DNA of 64,000 bases from UBA4742 sp963773335 (GTDB lineage Bacteria > Actinomycetota > Acidimicrobiia > Acidimicrobiales > Acidimicrobilacustridaceae), in contig CAVZAT010000002.1 of the NCBI GenBank assembly GCA_963773335.1, forward strand, positions 682,001 to 746,000. The letters run 5' to 3'. How positions within the stretch are numbered: the stretch's first letter is position 1; every line of letters begins with the position of its first letter. The translations under genes were made by a program, and so were the position numbers. Shown piece by piece: positions 45,838 to 54,027 of this stretch. Under the pieces are notes generated by a model. The model worked only from the letters and a program-made list of their open reading frames with translations, did no database searches and was not told where the DNA came from.

Positions 45838-46657
45838 GCTGATCGCCAACGGTGTCCGTTTCAACGTGGTGCAACTCGGGCCTGGCGACGCACCCGCCAG
45901 CACCACCTCGTCCGTGCCCCGACGCCCGGTGGTGTTCCTGCACGGCCTCATCATGGACAACCTGTCGAGCTTCTACTACACGCTCGCGCCCGGGGTCGCG
46001 GCCACCACCGACGCCGTCCTCTACGACCTGCGGGGACACGGCCGCAGCGAACGTCCGCTCGACGGCTATCGCATCGAGGACGGCGTGGACGACCTGTTCG
46101 CCATCCTCGACGGTCTGGCCATCACCGAGCCGGTTCACCTGGTGGCCAACAGCTACGGGGGCACCATCGCCCTGGCTGCCGCTCTCGCCCGCCCCGATCG
46201 CATCGCCGGCATGGTGCTGATCGAGGCCCATCCGGCGTTCGAGGGGTGGGGCGACGAGATCGTCGACGACCTGTCCGACCTGGTGGCCGGATTCGACGGT
46301 CCCGGCATCCGCGACTACCTCGGCGGTGAGGCCCCCCGGTCGCTGCGCCGGATGGTCCGCACCTGCGAGGAGCTGGTCACCGTCTCGTCGATGGGCACCG
46401 ACCTGCGCGTGTCGCGCCCGACGACGCCCGACGACCTGACCGCGATCGCGTGCCCGACGCTGCTGCTCTACGGCGAGAACTCCGACATCCTGGACCGGGC
46501 CTTCGTGTTGGAGGACGCCATCGCGGGTTCAGTGCTGGTGGTGGTGGACGGCTGCTCCCACGCGCTGTTGATGGAGAACCCCCACGAGGTCGAACGTCAC
46601 CTGCACGCCTGGCTGGCCCAGCAGGCTCCAGCCGCTCCCGGATCGGTCGGGCCATGA
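45830..46657 (+). CDS. Alpha/beta hydrolase (possible thioesterase of the cluster)
   Basis: A 275-residue hydrolase starts MAELIANGVRFNVVQLGPGD at ATG 45830. Alpha/beta-hydrolase features are VVFLHGLIMDNLSSFYY (oxyanion), LYDLRGHGRSERPL, and the nucleophile elbow LVANSYGGTIALAAA with Ser in NSYGG. The acid and His are in TLLLYGENSDILDRA and VDGCSHALLMENPHEV. With no thioesterase domain in either PKS, this is the likely chain-release enzyme, or a hydrolase acting on the product. It overlaps both its ACP and glycosyltransferase neighbours (ATGA). Confidence 0.88.
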   Translation: MAELIANGVRFNVVQLGPGDAPASTTSSVPRRPVVFLHGLIMDNLSSFYYTLAPGVAATTDAVLYDLRGHGRSERPLDGYRIEDGVDDLFAILDGLAITEPVHLVANSYGGTIALAAALARPDRIAGMVLIEAHPAFEGWGDEIVDDLSDLVAGFDGPGIRDYLGGEAPRSLRRMVRTCEELVTVSSMGTDLRVSRPTTPDDLTAIACPTLLLYGENSDILDRAFVLEDAIAGSVLVVVDGCSHALLMENPHEVERHLHAWLAQQAPAAPGSVGP

Positions 46658-47850
46658 GCCGGGTGCTGGTCGTGGTGCCTCCCCTCACCGGCCACGTCAA
46701 CCCGACGGTGGGTCTGGGTGCCGCGCTGGCAGCGCAGGGTCATGAGGTGGTGTGGACGGGCCTGCCCGGGGTGGTGGACGTCCTGCTGGCTCCCGGCGCC
46801 GCGTTCCGGCCGCTGGTGGGCACGCTCGATCAGCAGGCCTTCGACGATCTCCAGCAACGATCCGCGGGGCTGCGCGGTCCGGCTGCGCTGAAGTTCCTGT
46901 GGGAGGACTTCATCATCCCCTACGCCGAGGCCACCGCCGCCGAGCTGGCCGGCGTGGTGGACGACCTCGAACCGGACCTGATGGTGGTCGACCAGCAGGC
47001 GGTGGCCGGAGCGGTGGTTGCCCGGCTGCGGGGCATCCCCTGGGTGACCTCGGCCACCACCTCGGCCGAGCTCACCGATCCGCTGGCCGCCCTGCCCAAG
47101 GTCGACGCCTGGGTGCGCGCCCAGCTGGTCGATCTCCAGGTCGGCCTGGGCGTCGATTCGTCGGAAGCCGCCCACGGCGATCTCCGCTTCTCCGACCAGC
47201 TGGTCATCGCCTTCACCTCCGCGGCACTGGTGGGGCCGCTGCCGCCGGGGCCCGCGGCCGTCGAGTTCGTGGGTCCGAGCATCACCGACCGCCCCGACGT
47301 CACCCCGTTCCCGTGGGGGTGGCTGGAGCCGGACCGCCGGCACGTGCTGGTGTCGCTCGGGACCGTCAACGCCCAGGCGGGTGCCCGGTTCATGGCCACC
47401 GCCGTCGAGGCGCTGGCCCCCACCGACCTCCAGGCCGTGCTGGTGGCGCCGCCCGATCTGGTGTCGGTCCCCCGCGGCGTCACCAACGTGGTGGCGCGAT
47501 CGAGGGTTCCCCAGGTGGCGCTGCTCGGACACCTCGACGCGGTGGTCAGCCACGGCGGGCACAACACCGTGTGCGAGAGCCTGGCCCACGGCCTGCCCAT
47601 GGTGCTGGCCCCGATCCGTGACGACCAGCCCATCGTGTCCGACCAGGTGGTGCGCGCCGGGGCCGGGGTGCGGGTCCGCTTCGGTCGCGTCGGTTCGGCC
47701 GAGCTGCGCCGGGCGGTCGAGACAGTCCTGGATGATCCGGCGTACCGCCTGGCTGCCCGCTCGGTCGGGGAGTCGTTCCGTCAAGCCGGAGGGGCCGGCG
47801 CCGCGGCCGATGCCATCGGTCGTCTGCTCAGCGTGAAGGAGCTCGCATGA
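46654..47850 (+). CDS. GT1-family glycosyltransferase (UDP-glycosyl/MGT type)
   Basis: A 398-residue GT-B protein starts MSRVLVVVPPLTGHVNPTVG, with the N-terminal acceptor domain typical of macrolide/UGT enzymes (GHVNPTVGLGAALAAQGHEV). The C-terminal donor motif is LGHLDAVVSHGGHNTVCESL, AHGLPMVLAPIRDDQPI, close to the PSPG-like box of GT1. It should transfer a sugar from a nucleotide donor to a hydroxyl or carboxyl of the polyketide/lipid. No sugar biosynthesis genes are present, so a common donor such as UDP-glucose is likely. It overlaps the hydrolase (ATGA) and the next gene (ATGA), firmly within the cluster. Confidence 0.92.
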   Translation: MSRVLVVVPPLTGHVNPTVGLGAALAAQGHEVVWTGLPGVVDVLLAPGAAFRPLVGTLDQQAFDDLQQRSAGLRGPAALKFLWEDFIIPYAEATAAELAGVVDDLEPDLMVVDQQAVAGAVVARLRGIPWVTSATTSAELTDPLAALPKVDAWVRAQLVDLQVGLGVDSSEAAHGDLRFSDQLVIAFTSAALVGPLPPGPAAVEFVGPSITDRPDVTPFPWGWLEPDRRHVLVSLGTVNAQAGARFMATAVEALAPTDLQAVLVAPPDLVSVPRGVTNVVARSRVPQVALLGHLDAVVSHGGHNTVCESLAHGLPMVLAPIRDDQPIVSDQVVRAGAGVRVRFGRVGSAELRRAVETVLDDPAYRLAARSVGESFRQAGGAGAAADAIGRLLSVKELA

Positions 47851-49775
47851 CCGTTCGGCTGATCCGACGTGTGGCTCGCCGTTTGCGCCCCCGCCGACCC
47901 TCGGGATGGCTGTGGGTGGCCATGACGGTGGCCACCCTCCTCAACGGCCTGCGCCTCCGGGGGCGGGTCGAGGCATTGCGTCGCATACCGGACGACGGTC
48001 CCGGTCCCGAGCCGTCGGCCTCCACCGTCGACGACCCGGGCCGCGTCGAGGACATCGATCCCGATCACGTGTTCATCACCGCTCCCGGGGTTTGCCTCGA
48101 CGACGCGGCGCGGCGGCGGGCGAGCGCCTTCGCCACCCGCCACGGGCTCGACGTGGTCGACCTGGTGCCGGGCAACCTGGGGACCGAGCAGATCCTCGAT
48201 CTGGTCCGGCTGGTGGACCCGGCGACCTGTGCCTCGAACCGGCTGGCCACCGGCCGCGGTCCCGGTCAGGCCACCCTGGTGCACCGGGAGGTGCTGCGCC
48301 GAGCCGGGCTCGAGGACCTCGACGAGGAACCCGATCCGGTCCGGTACCTGGAGCTCACCGCCCAGCTCAAGCGGTTTGCCACCAAGACCACCGGCCTGGC
48401 CGTTCTCGACGACCTGCTGGCCGCTCCGGAGGATCTACGCCGGCGCCGGGCGTACCTCTCGGCGCTCTACTCCAAGGCGGCTCCGGCGGCCATGGCCGTC
48501 CCGATCACTCACGACCTGCTGCTGGGCGCCGGGTTGCTGCTGGCTCCAGGCTGGTCGCTGGCCGCGGCGCTGGCCTACTGCGTCCAGCCCTATGTCGCCC
48601 TGCGCGCCACTGCGGTGCGACCCGACGACCTCACCCCTGCCTACGCCGCCACCCGACCCCTTCAGGAGGCCATGCGCACCGTCCGCACACTCACCGGTGA
48701 GGCGCCCCAGCCGTCGGGCGCATCCGCCCCCGACGCCGACGAGGCCCGGGCTCTCGAGTACGACGATCTGTTGGCCGGCGGCATCGACCGCTTCTTCGAA
48801 CCCCGCCGTGAGAGCTGTCCGTTGTGTCAGGCCACGAAGCTGTCGGTCCGCGTCCGGTCAGCCGACCTGCTCCAGTACAAGCCGGGCGAGTTCGTGCTCG
48901 AGGAGTGCGAGGCGTGTGGCCACATCTTCCAGAACCCCCGGCTCTCCCTCGACGGGCTCGACTTCTACTACCGGGACTTCTACGACGGGTTGGGAGAGGA
49001 GCAGCTCGACTTCGTGTTCAGCTCCGACGACGCCTCCTACCTCGGTCGGGTCGACCTGGTGGCCACCCACGCCCAACCCAAGCGATGGCTGGACGTGGGC
49101 GCCGGCCACGGACACTTCTGCCTGATCGCCTCCGACGTGCTACCCGACACCCGCTTCGACGGGCTCGACCTGTCGGACGCAATCGACGAGGCGGAGCGGC
49201 GCCAGTGGGTCGAGCGGGGATACCGCGGACTGTTCACGGACCTGGCCGACGAGCTGCCGGGCGCCTACGACGTGGTCAGCATGCACCACTACCTGGAGCA
49301 CACCCGCGATCCGGCGGCCGAGCTGGAGGCGGCGGCCACCGTCGCTCGAATCCGGGCGGCCACCTGCTGATCGAGGTCCCCGATCCCGAGTGCCGGTACG
49401 GGCGAGGTGTTCGGCTGGCTGTGGGGACCCGTGGTTCCAGCCCCAGCACCAGCACTTCGTGTCGGTGGCGAACCTGACCGACCTGCTGGCCGAGCGCGGG
49501 CTTCACCGTGGTCGACCAGCAGCGGGGCTCACCTCACCAACCGGTGGACCTGGCCTTCGCCCTGCTGCTGGCCACCAGCCGATTGGCCGGGCCGCCGCCC
49601 CGACCGTGGCGCGACGCGACCGTCGATCCCCGCTCGGCTGCGACGCAGCGCGTGCTTCACCGTCATGGCCCCGTTCATGGTCTTGGCCCTGATCGGTGAT
49701 CGGCTCATCGCCCCGGTGATCAGCCGCCTTCCCGGCGGCTCCAACACCTACCGTGTCCTGGCCCGGCGCGACTGA
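47847..49775 (+). CDS. Membrane-associated unknown domain fused to zinc-ribbon SAM methyltransferase (five apparent frameshifts)
   Basis: ATG 47847 (MTVRLIRRVARRLRPRRPSG) gives about 641 residues after correcting shifts near 49344, 49403, 49429, 49501 and 49654. Residues 1-310 match no family I recognise: a basic start, a hydrophobic segment (GWLWVAMTVATLLNG), DHVFITAPGVCLDDAARRRA, and a hydrophobic stretch (HDLLLGAGLLLAPGWSLAAA). Residues 320-360 are a zinc ribbon (SCPLC, CEACGHIFQNPR). Then comes a class I methyltransferase: RWLDVGAGHGHF, VVSMHHYLEHTRDP, GGHLLIEVPDPE, FGWLWGPWFQPQHQHF after correction. The C-terminus has a last hydrophobic helix (MVLALIGDRLIAPVI). It would methylate the glycosylated product or its sugar at the membrane. 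The shift density makes the 3' part tentative. Confidence 0.78.
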
Positions 49776-49778
49776 CCC

Positions 49779-50615
49779 ATGCCCGTCCAGGTCAGCCTGC
49801 CCTACTTCGACCAGATCCTCGAACTGGTGGACCGCCAGCCGGACTCGGCGCTGGCCGTTGCCTTCCGCCGTCACGTGCACTGGGGGTGCTTCGACCAACC
49901 CGATCTGGCCGACGACTCGCTGGAGGGGTACGTGCAGGCGGCCGAGGGGATGACCCGACGCATCGTGGATGCCGCCGGGATGGTCGACGGCACCCGCATC
50001 ATCGATGTCGGGTGCGGCTTCGGCGGCACCATCGACCACCTCGACGAGCGCCTCGACCGCTGCGAGTTGGTCGGGTCTGAACATCGACCCGCGTCAGCTG
50101 GTCAGAGCCCGAGCGCTCGTCACCCCCCGACGCCGGAACACCGTGGACTTCGTGGCCGGTGACGCCTGCCGACTGCCCTTCGCCGATGCGTCGTTCGACT
50201 CGCTCTCGGCGGTCGAGTGCGCCTTCCACTTCCCCAGCCGCAAGCAGTTCTTCCGCGAGGCCGGTCGGGTGCTGCGACCCGGTGGTGTCCTGGCCATGTC
50301 GGACTTCATCCGCGGTCGGCGGCGGCCTGGCTGCCGCGGCCGTTGGCGAGCATCGACGGGGCCCCGTCCGACTTCTACGGCCACAACACCGCGCCGTTGA
50401 GCCCCGAGGGTTACGGGCGGGTGGCCCGTGGCGCCGGGCTCGAGCTGGTGGTGGACGATGACATCACCGCCCGCACGTTGCCCACCTACGCGGCCATGCG
50501 CCGCCTGTACCTGGACGCGGGGATGATCGACGGGGGACGGGCCACCGACGAGCTCGAGTCCCTGGCCCGCCAGGGCCTGGTCGAGTACCACATCCTGGCC
50601 TTCCGCAAGGCCTGA
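49779..50615 (+). CDS. SAM-dependent class I methyltransferase (two apparent frameshifts)
   Basis: Starting at ATG 49779 (MPVQVSLPYFDQILELVDRQ), about 278 residues can be read across shifts near 50076 (GGGTCTG for GGGCTG) and 50311 (ATCCGC for ATCCCGC). SAM motifs: RIIDVGCGFGGTIDHL (motif I), ELVGLNIDPRQLVRAR (motif II after correction), VAGDACRLPFADASFD, and REAGRVLRPGGVLAMSDF. The N-terminal YFDQILELVDRQPDSALAVA with HWGCFD resembles O- or C-methyltransferases of polyketide and tocopherol/sterol type. It ends the polyketide cluster, 3 nt after the previous gene. The target atom is unknown. Confidence 0.85.
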
Positions 50616-50980
50616 CCCCCCCGGGCTGGGCGGCTCAGTGGCCCGGCGCGACGCTGCCGACCCCGACGATCATGGGCAGGTCGAGGAAGGTCACGATGCC
50701 CGGCGGGGCGGCCCAACCCGGCTCGATACCGGTGCCGTGGTACGAGGTGGCGCCCACCTGGCAGGCCGCGTCCAGCCGTGCGACGACCTCGGGGCCCAGG
50801 CTGGAGGGGAAGCCAACAGCGTTGGAACGGGACTTGCCGATTCTGGTGATCACATGTCCCGGATCGGGACCGTGCTGATCTCGTACCGGCCTGGGAGTTC
50901 AGCTCGCCCGAGGCCATCGGTCCCGAGGCGGTGGACCACCTCCGTCATCACCCCTGCCAGGCGCTGCCTAGGCTGAGCGG
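50616..50980. other. Gene-poor gap with gene remnants after the polyketide cluster
   Basis: This 365-nt stretch separates the polyketide cluster from an enoyl-CoA hydratase gene. It holds no complete gene. The minus strand carries a fragment of a DapB-like reductase (50635-50853, listed separately). A short plus-strand stretch near 50890-50970 reads WEFSSPEAIGPEAVDHL, protein-like but without a start. No terminator hairpin is evident. The debris suggests a past deletion or an insertion border at the right end of the cluster. Confidence 0.45.
50635..50853 (-). pseudogene. Remnant of a dihydrodipicolinate reductase-like gene
   Basis: The minus strand encodes RSNAVGFPSSLGPEVVARLD, then AACQVGATSYHGTGIEPGWA, joined directly to APPGIVTFLDLPMIVGVGSV and a stop. 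In intact DapB-like actinobacterial proteins the GTGI(N/E)PGW motif lies near the middle and the APPGI-TFLDLP motif near the end, with well over 100 residues between them. Here they abut, so the core has been deleted, and the N-terminal Rossmann domain is missing upstream. It is a decayed or deleted gene copy, not a functional small protein. The family assignment rests on remembered motifs. Confidence 0.5.
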
Positions 50981-51793
50981 ATGACGACGTTCGAGACCCT
51001 CCTGTGCGAGATCGACGAAGGCATTGCCTGGGTGACGCTCAACCGGCCCGAGGTGCTCAACGCCTTCAACCGCCAGATGGAGGAGGAGCTGGCCTCGCTC
51101 TGGCAGGCGCTGCAACGCGACGACGACGTCCGGTGCGTGGTGCTGACGGGCGCGGGCGAACGCGCCTTCTGCGTTGGCATCGACCGGGACGCCACCTTCG
51201 GTGAGGCCACCGCGGCCGACGGCCACCTGGGGTACTCCACACCGTGGGTGTTCGACGACCCGGGCCGTCGTCTCGGGCCCAAGGCCAATGACCTGTGGAA
51301 GCCGGTCATCGCCGCCGTGCGCGGCATGGCCTGTGGCGGGGCCTTCTACATGCTGGGTGAGGCCGACTTCATCATCGCCGAGCGGGGCGCGACGTTCTTC
51401 GACCCGCACGTGACCTACCAGATGCCGGCGGTCTACGAACCCATCCAGATGCTGCAGAAGATGCCCCTGCAGGAGGTGCTGCGCATGTCGCTGCTGGGCG
51501 CCCACGAGCGGATGACCGCACAGCGCGCCTACGAGGTCGGGCTGGTGTCGCAGGTGGTGGAGCCCGACGAGCTCGTCGACACGGTGCGCTGGGCGGCCGA
51601 GGTCATCGCCTCGGCCCCGCCGCTCAACATCCAGGGCACCCTGCGCGCCATCTGGATGGCCAACGAGGTGCCCCGGGCCCAGGCCATCTCCCTGGCTTCG
51701 CTCTATACCCGCATCGGCATCGATCCCGAGACCATGCACGCAGGTCAGGAGGAGTTCGGCAGCAAACCTCGGATCGAGTGGCGGTCCCGCTAG
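50981..51793 (+). CDS. Enoyl-CoA hydratase/isomerase (crotonase) family protein
   Basis: A 270-residue crotonase starts MTTFETLLCEIDEGIAWVTL at ATG 50981. Crotonase features: LNRPEVLNAFNRQMEEELAS, VVLTGAGERAFCVGIDRD (first oxyanion loop), PVIAAVRGMACGGAFYMLGE (second oxyanion loop), then YQMPAVYEPIQMLQKM and the domain closing helix. The catalytic Glu positions of true hydratases are not obvious (GEADFIIAERGATFFDPHVT), so isomerase, hydrolase or lyase activity is possible. It acts on CoA esters in the cytosol. It stands alone on the plus strand and is convergent with a second crotonase. Confidence 0.9.
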   Translation: MTTFETLLCEIDEGIAWVTLNRPEVLNAFNRQMEEELASLWQALQRDDDVRCVVLTGAGERAFCVGIDRDATFGEATAADGHLGYSTPWVFDDPGRRLGPKANDLWKPVIAAVRGMACGGAFYMLGEADFIIAERGATFFDPHVTYQMPAVYEPIQMLQKMPLQEVLRMSLLGAHERMTAQRAYEVGLVSQVVEPDELVDTVRWAAEVIASAPPLNIQGTLRAIWMANEVPRAQAISLASLYTRIGIDPETMHAGQEEFGSKPRIEWRSR

Positions 51794-51814
51794 CTACCGC
51801 CCGGCCGGTCGGGA

Positions 51815-52711
51815 CTAGCGCCCCCCGAAGGTGGGCTCCCGTCGCTGGATGTAGGCGGTCATGGCCTCGCTCATGTCGTTTGTCGTGAACGAGATGTGCT
51901 GGGCCCGGGCCTCGTCCTCCAGCGCCTGTTCGAAGGACAGGTCGAATGAGTTGTTCAGCATCCGCTTGGACAGCGACAGGGCGATGGTCGGACCCTGGGC
52001 CAGTCGTCGGGCCCAGTCGTCGGCCACCTCGTCGAGTTGTTCTGCGGGCACGGCCCGGTTCACCAGGCCCATGGCCGCGGCCTCGGTTCCGGAGACCTCC
52101 TCACCCAGGAAGGCCAGCTCCTTGGCCTTCTGCAAACCCACCAGGCGAGGCAGCAGCCACGAGTTGCCGCCGTCGAGCGCGAGTCCCCGACGGGGGAAGA
52201 TCTCGATCAGCCGGGCCCGGTCCGAGGCGATGACCAGATCGCATCCCAGGGCGAGTCCGAGACCGACCCCTACGGCTACCCCCTCGATCTTGGCCAGGGT
52301 GGGCTTGGGCAGGCGGTGCAGGCGCAGGATGATGTCGCCGACGTCGCGCATCTCCGACACGATGGGCACCGGGGTGGCCAGGGGGGCGTTCTTGCGCTCG
52401 GCCGTCGCCTGGTCGGCACCTGACAGGTCGGCGCCCGAGGAGAAGTTGCCGCCCGCGCCGGTGAGCATCAACGCCCGGTCGTCATGGCGGCCGGCGACAT
52501 CGCGGAGCACCTGCTCGAGCTCGTCCCAGCTCTGGCGGTTGAGGGCGTTCTTGCGCTTCGGCCGGTTGAAGGTGACGGTGACCAGGCCGCGGTCGCGTCG
52601 CACGATCATCGTGTCGAGCGTGGTGGTCTCTGCCTCGGTCCCGTCGTGGGGGGGCACTGAGTCGGTGTGCGGCGGCACCGAGGCGGGGTTGGTCTCTTCG
52701 GGGAGTGCCAT
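51815..52711 (-). CDS. Enoyl-CoA hydratase/isomerase (crotonase) family protein
   Basis: A 298-residue protein starts MALPEETNPASVPPHTDSVP at ATG 52711, with a Pro/Thr-rich extension of about 30 residues before the crotonase core. The core has TVTFNRPKRKNALNRQSWDE, LMLTGAGGNFSSGADLSG (oxyanion loop), PTLAKIEGVAVGVGLGLALG and FPRRGLALDGGNSWLLPRLV. The Asp-Gly-Gly in the last motif sits where hydratase Glu-Gly is common, more like isomerase-type members. It lies 38 nt downstream of an acyl-CoA dehydrogenase in the same direction, and hydration or isomerisation after desaturation would be logical. Confidence 0.92.
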   Translation of the reverse strand: MALPEETNPASVPPHTDSVPPHDGTEAETTTLDTMIVRRDRGLVTVTFNRPKRKNALNRQSWDELEQVLRDVAGRHDDRALMLTGAGGNFSSGADLSGADQATAERKNAPLATPVPIVSEMRDVGDIILRLHRLPKPTLAKIEGVAVGVGLGLALGCDLVIASDRARLIEIFPRRGLALDGGNSWLLPRLVGLQKAKELAFLGEEVSGTEAAAMGLVNRAVPAEQLDEVADDWARRLAQGPTIALSLSKRMLNNSFDLSFEQALEDEARAQHISFTTNDMSEAMTAYIQRREPTFGGR

Positions 52712-52749
52712 GGGTCGATGTCCGATCTGAGTAGCGGTCAGGTCGTCGG

Positions 52750-54027
52750 TCAGGTCGTCGCGCCCCGGTCGGGTGCGATCCGGCGCAGGACCTCGCCGTA
52801 GGGGACTTCCTTGTCCGGGTTGGCGTCGCGGGGCAGGCCGAGGACCCGTTCGCCGATGATGTTGCGTTGGATCTCGTCGGTGCCGCCGTAGATCGACGAG
52901 GCCGGCGAGAACACGAAGGCGTGTTCGTAGCGGCCCGATTCGGGACCGTCGGGGGCGGCCAGCATGCCGCCCGCCCCGAGGACGCCCATGGCGATCTCGC
53001 CCGACAGCTTCATGATCCGGGTCTGGGCGATCTTGCCGATGTTGGCCACGGCCTGGCCCCCGCCCCGCGCCGCCTCCGCCTTGCCTCGCCGGGCGTTCCA
53101 CCCTCCGATGTGGGTGATGGCGATGAGATGGGCCAGCTTCTGGCGGATGATTGGGTCCTGGTTGCGCCCGGTCTGCTGGGCCAGGGTGACCAGGTCCTTC
53201 ACCGACAGGGTGAGGTCGGTGCCGGGCATCTCGTCGCCCGCCGCGTCGCCGGCTCGGCGGCCGAGGGTGCCCCCCTTGGGTCCCGGGGCCGGGAATCCGG
53301 CGTGGGATCCGCCGGCGCCGATGCCGGAGCGCTCGAAGTAGAGCGTGGTCTGGGTGACGGCCCAGCCGTTGCCCTGACCACCGATCAGGTCGGCGGCCGC
53401 GCACTCGGCGTCGTCGAGGAAGATCTCGTTGAAAACCGCGTCACCGGTCATCTCCCGCAGTGGCCGGATGGTCACCCCCGGCTGGTCGAGGGGGAAGGCG
53501 AACCAGGAGATGCCGGCGTGCTTGGGCACGTCGAAGTCGGTGCGCGCCACCAGCATGCCGAAGTCGGCCTCGCGGGCCATGCTGCTCCACACCTTCTGGC
53601 CGTTGATGATCCAACGGTCGCCGTCGCGCTCGGCCCGGGTGGTGAGCCCGGCCAGGTCCGACCCCGCGCCCGGTTCGCTGAACAGCTGGCACCATCCCAC
53701 TCGGCCGTCCAGGATGGGCGGGACCAGGCGGTCGATCTGGTCGGCGGTGCCGTGGGTCAGGATGGTCGGGGCGGCCATGAGCAGGCCCAGTCCGCCCGGG
53801 GGGCGCAGCGCCCCGGCCGCCGCGAAGGTGGATCGGACGGTGGCCCCAGACCGTCGCGACAGGCCTCTGCCCCCCTCTTCGGGCTTGAAGTGGGGCGCGG
53901 TCCAACCCGCCTTGGCCACGATGCTCCACCACTCGTCGGCGTCGAGGTTCGGGTCCCAGTGCTCGTCGAGCCACTGGCGCACCTCGGCGATCAGGGCCGC
54001 ATCCGGTGGCTCCGCGCGATCAGCCAT
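52750..54027 (-). CDS. Acyl-CoA dehydrogenase
   Basis: A 425-residue ACAD starts MADRAEPPDAALIAEVRQWL at ATG 54027, directly after the TAG of the upstream amidohydrolase gene. Motifs: WCQLFSEPGAGSDLAGLTTR, INGQKVWSSMAREADFGMLV, and IYGGTDEIQRNIIGERVLGL with the Glu of DEIQ in the usual place. An insertion of about 30 residues near GSHAGFPAPGPKGGTLG in the middle is longer than in the other ACADs of this window. It oxidises acyl-CoA with FAD and feeds ETF. Its partner enzymes are probably the crotonase downstream and the two amidohydrolases upstream. Confidence 0.94.
   Translation of the reverse strand: MADRAEPPDAALIAEVRQWLDEHWDPNLDADEWWSIVAKAGWTAPHFKPEEGGRGLSRRSGATVRSTFAAAGALRPPGGLGLLMAAPTILTHGTADQIDRLVPPILDGRVGWCQLFSEPGAGSDLAGLTTRAERDGDRWIINGQKVWSSMAREADFGMLVARTDFDVPKHAGISWFAFPLDQPGVTIRPLREMTGDAVFNEIFLDDAECAAADLIGGQGNGWAVTQTTLYFERSGIGAGGSHAGFPAPGPKGGTLGRRAGDAAGDEMPGTDLTLSVKDLVTLAQQTGRNQDPIIRQKLAHLIAITHIGGWNARRGKAEAARGGGQAVANIGKIAQTRIMKLSGEIAMGVLGAGGMLAAPDGPESGRYEHAFVFSPASSIYGGTDEIQRNIIGERVLGLPRDANPDKEVPYGEVLRRIAPDRGATT

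Noticed and set aside
50948..51739. 263-codon minus-strand frame over the enoyl-CoA hydratase
   Set aside because: Shadow of the crotonase on the plus strand; His/Gly/Arg-rich.
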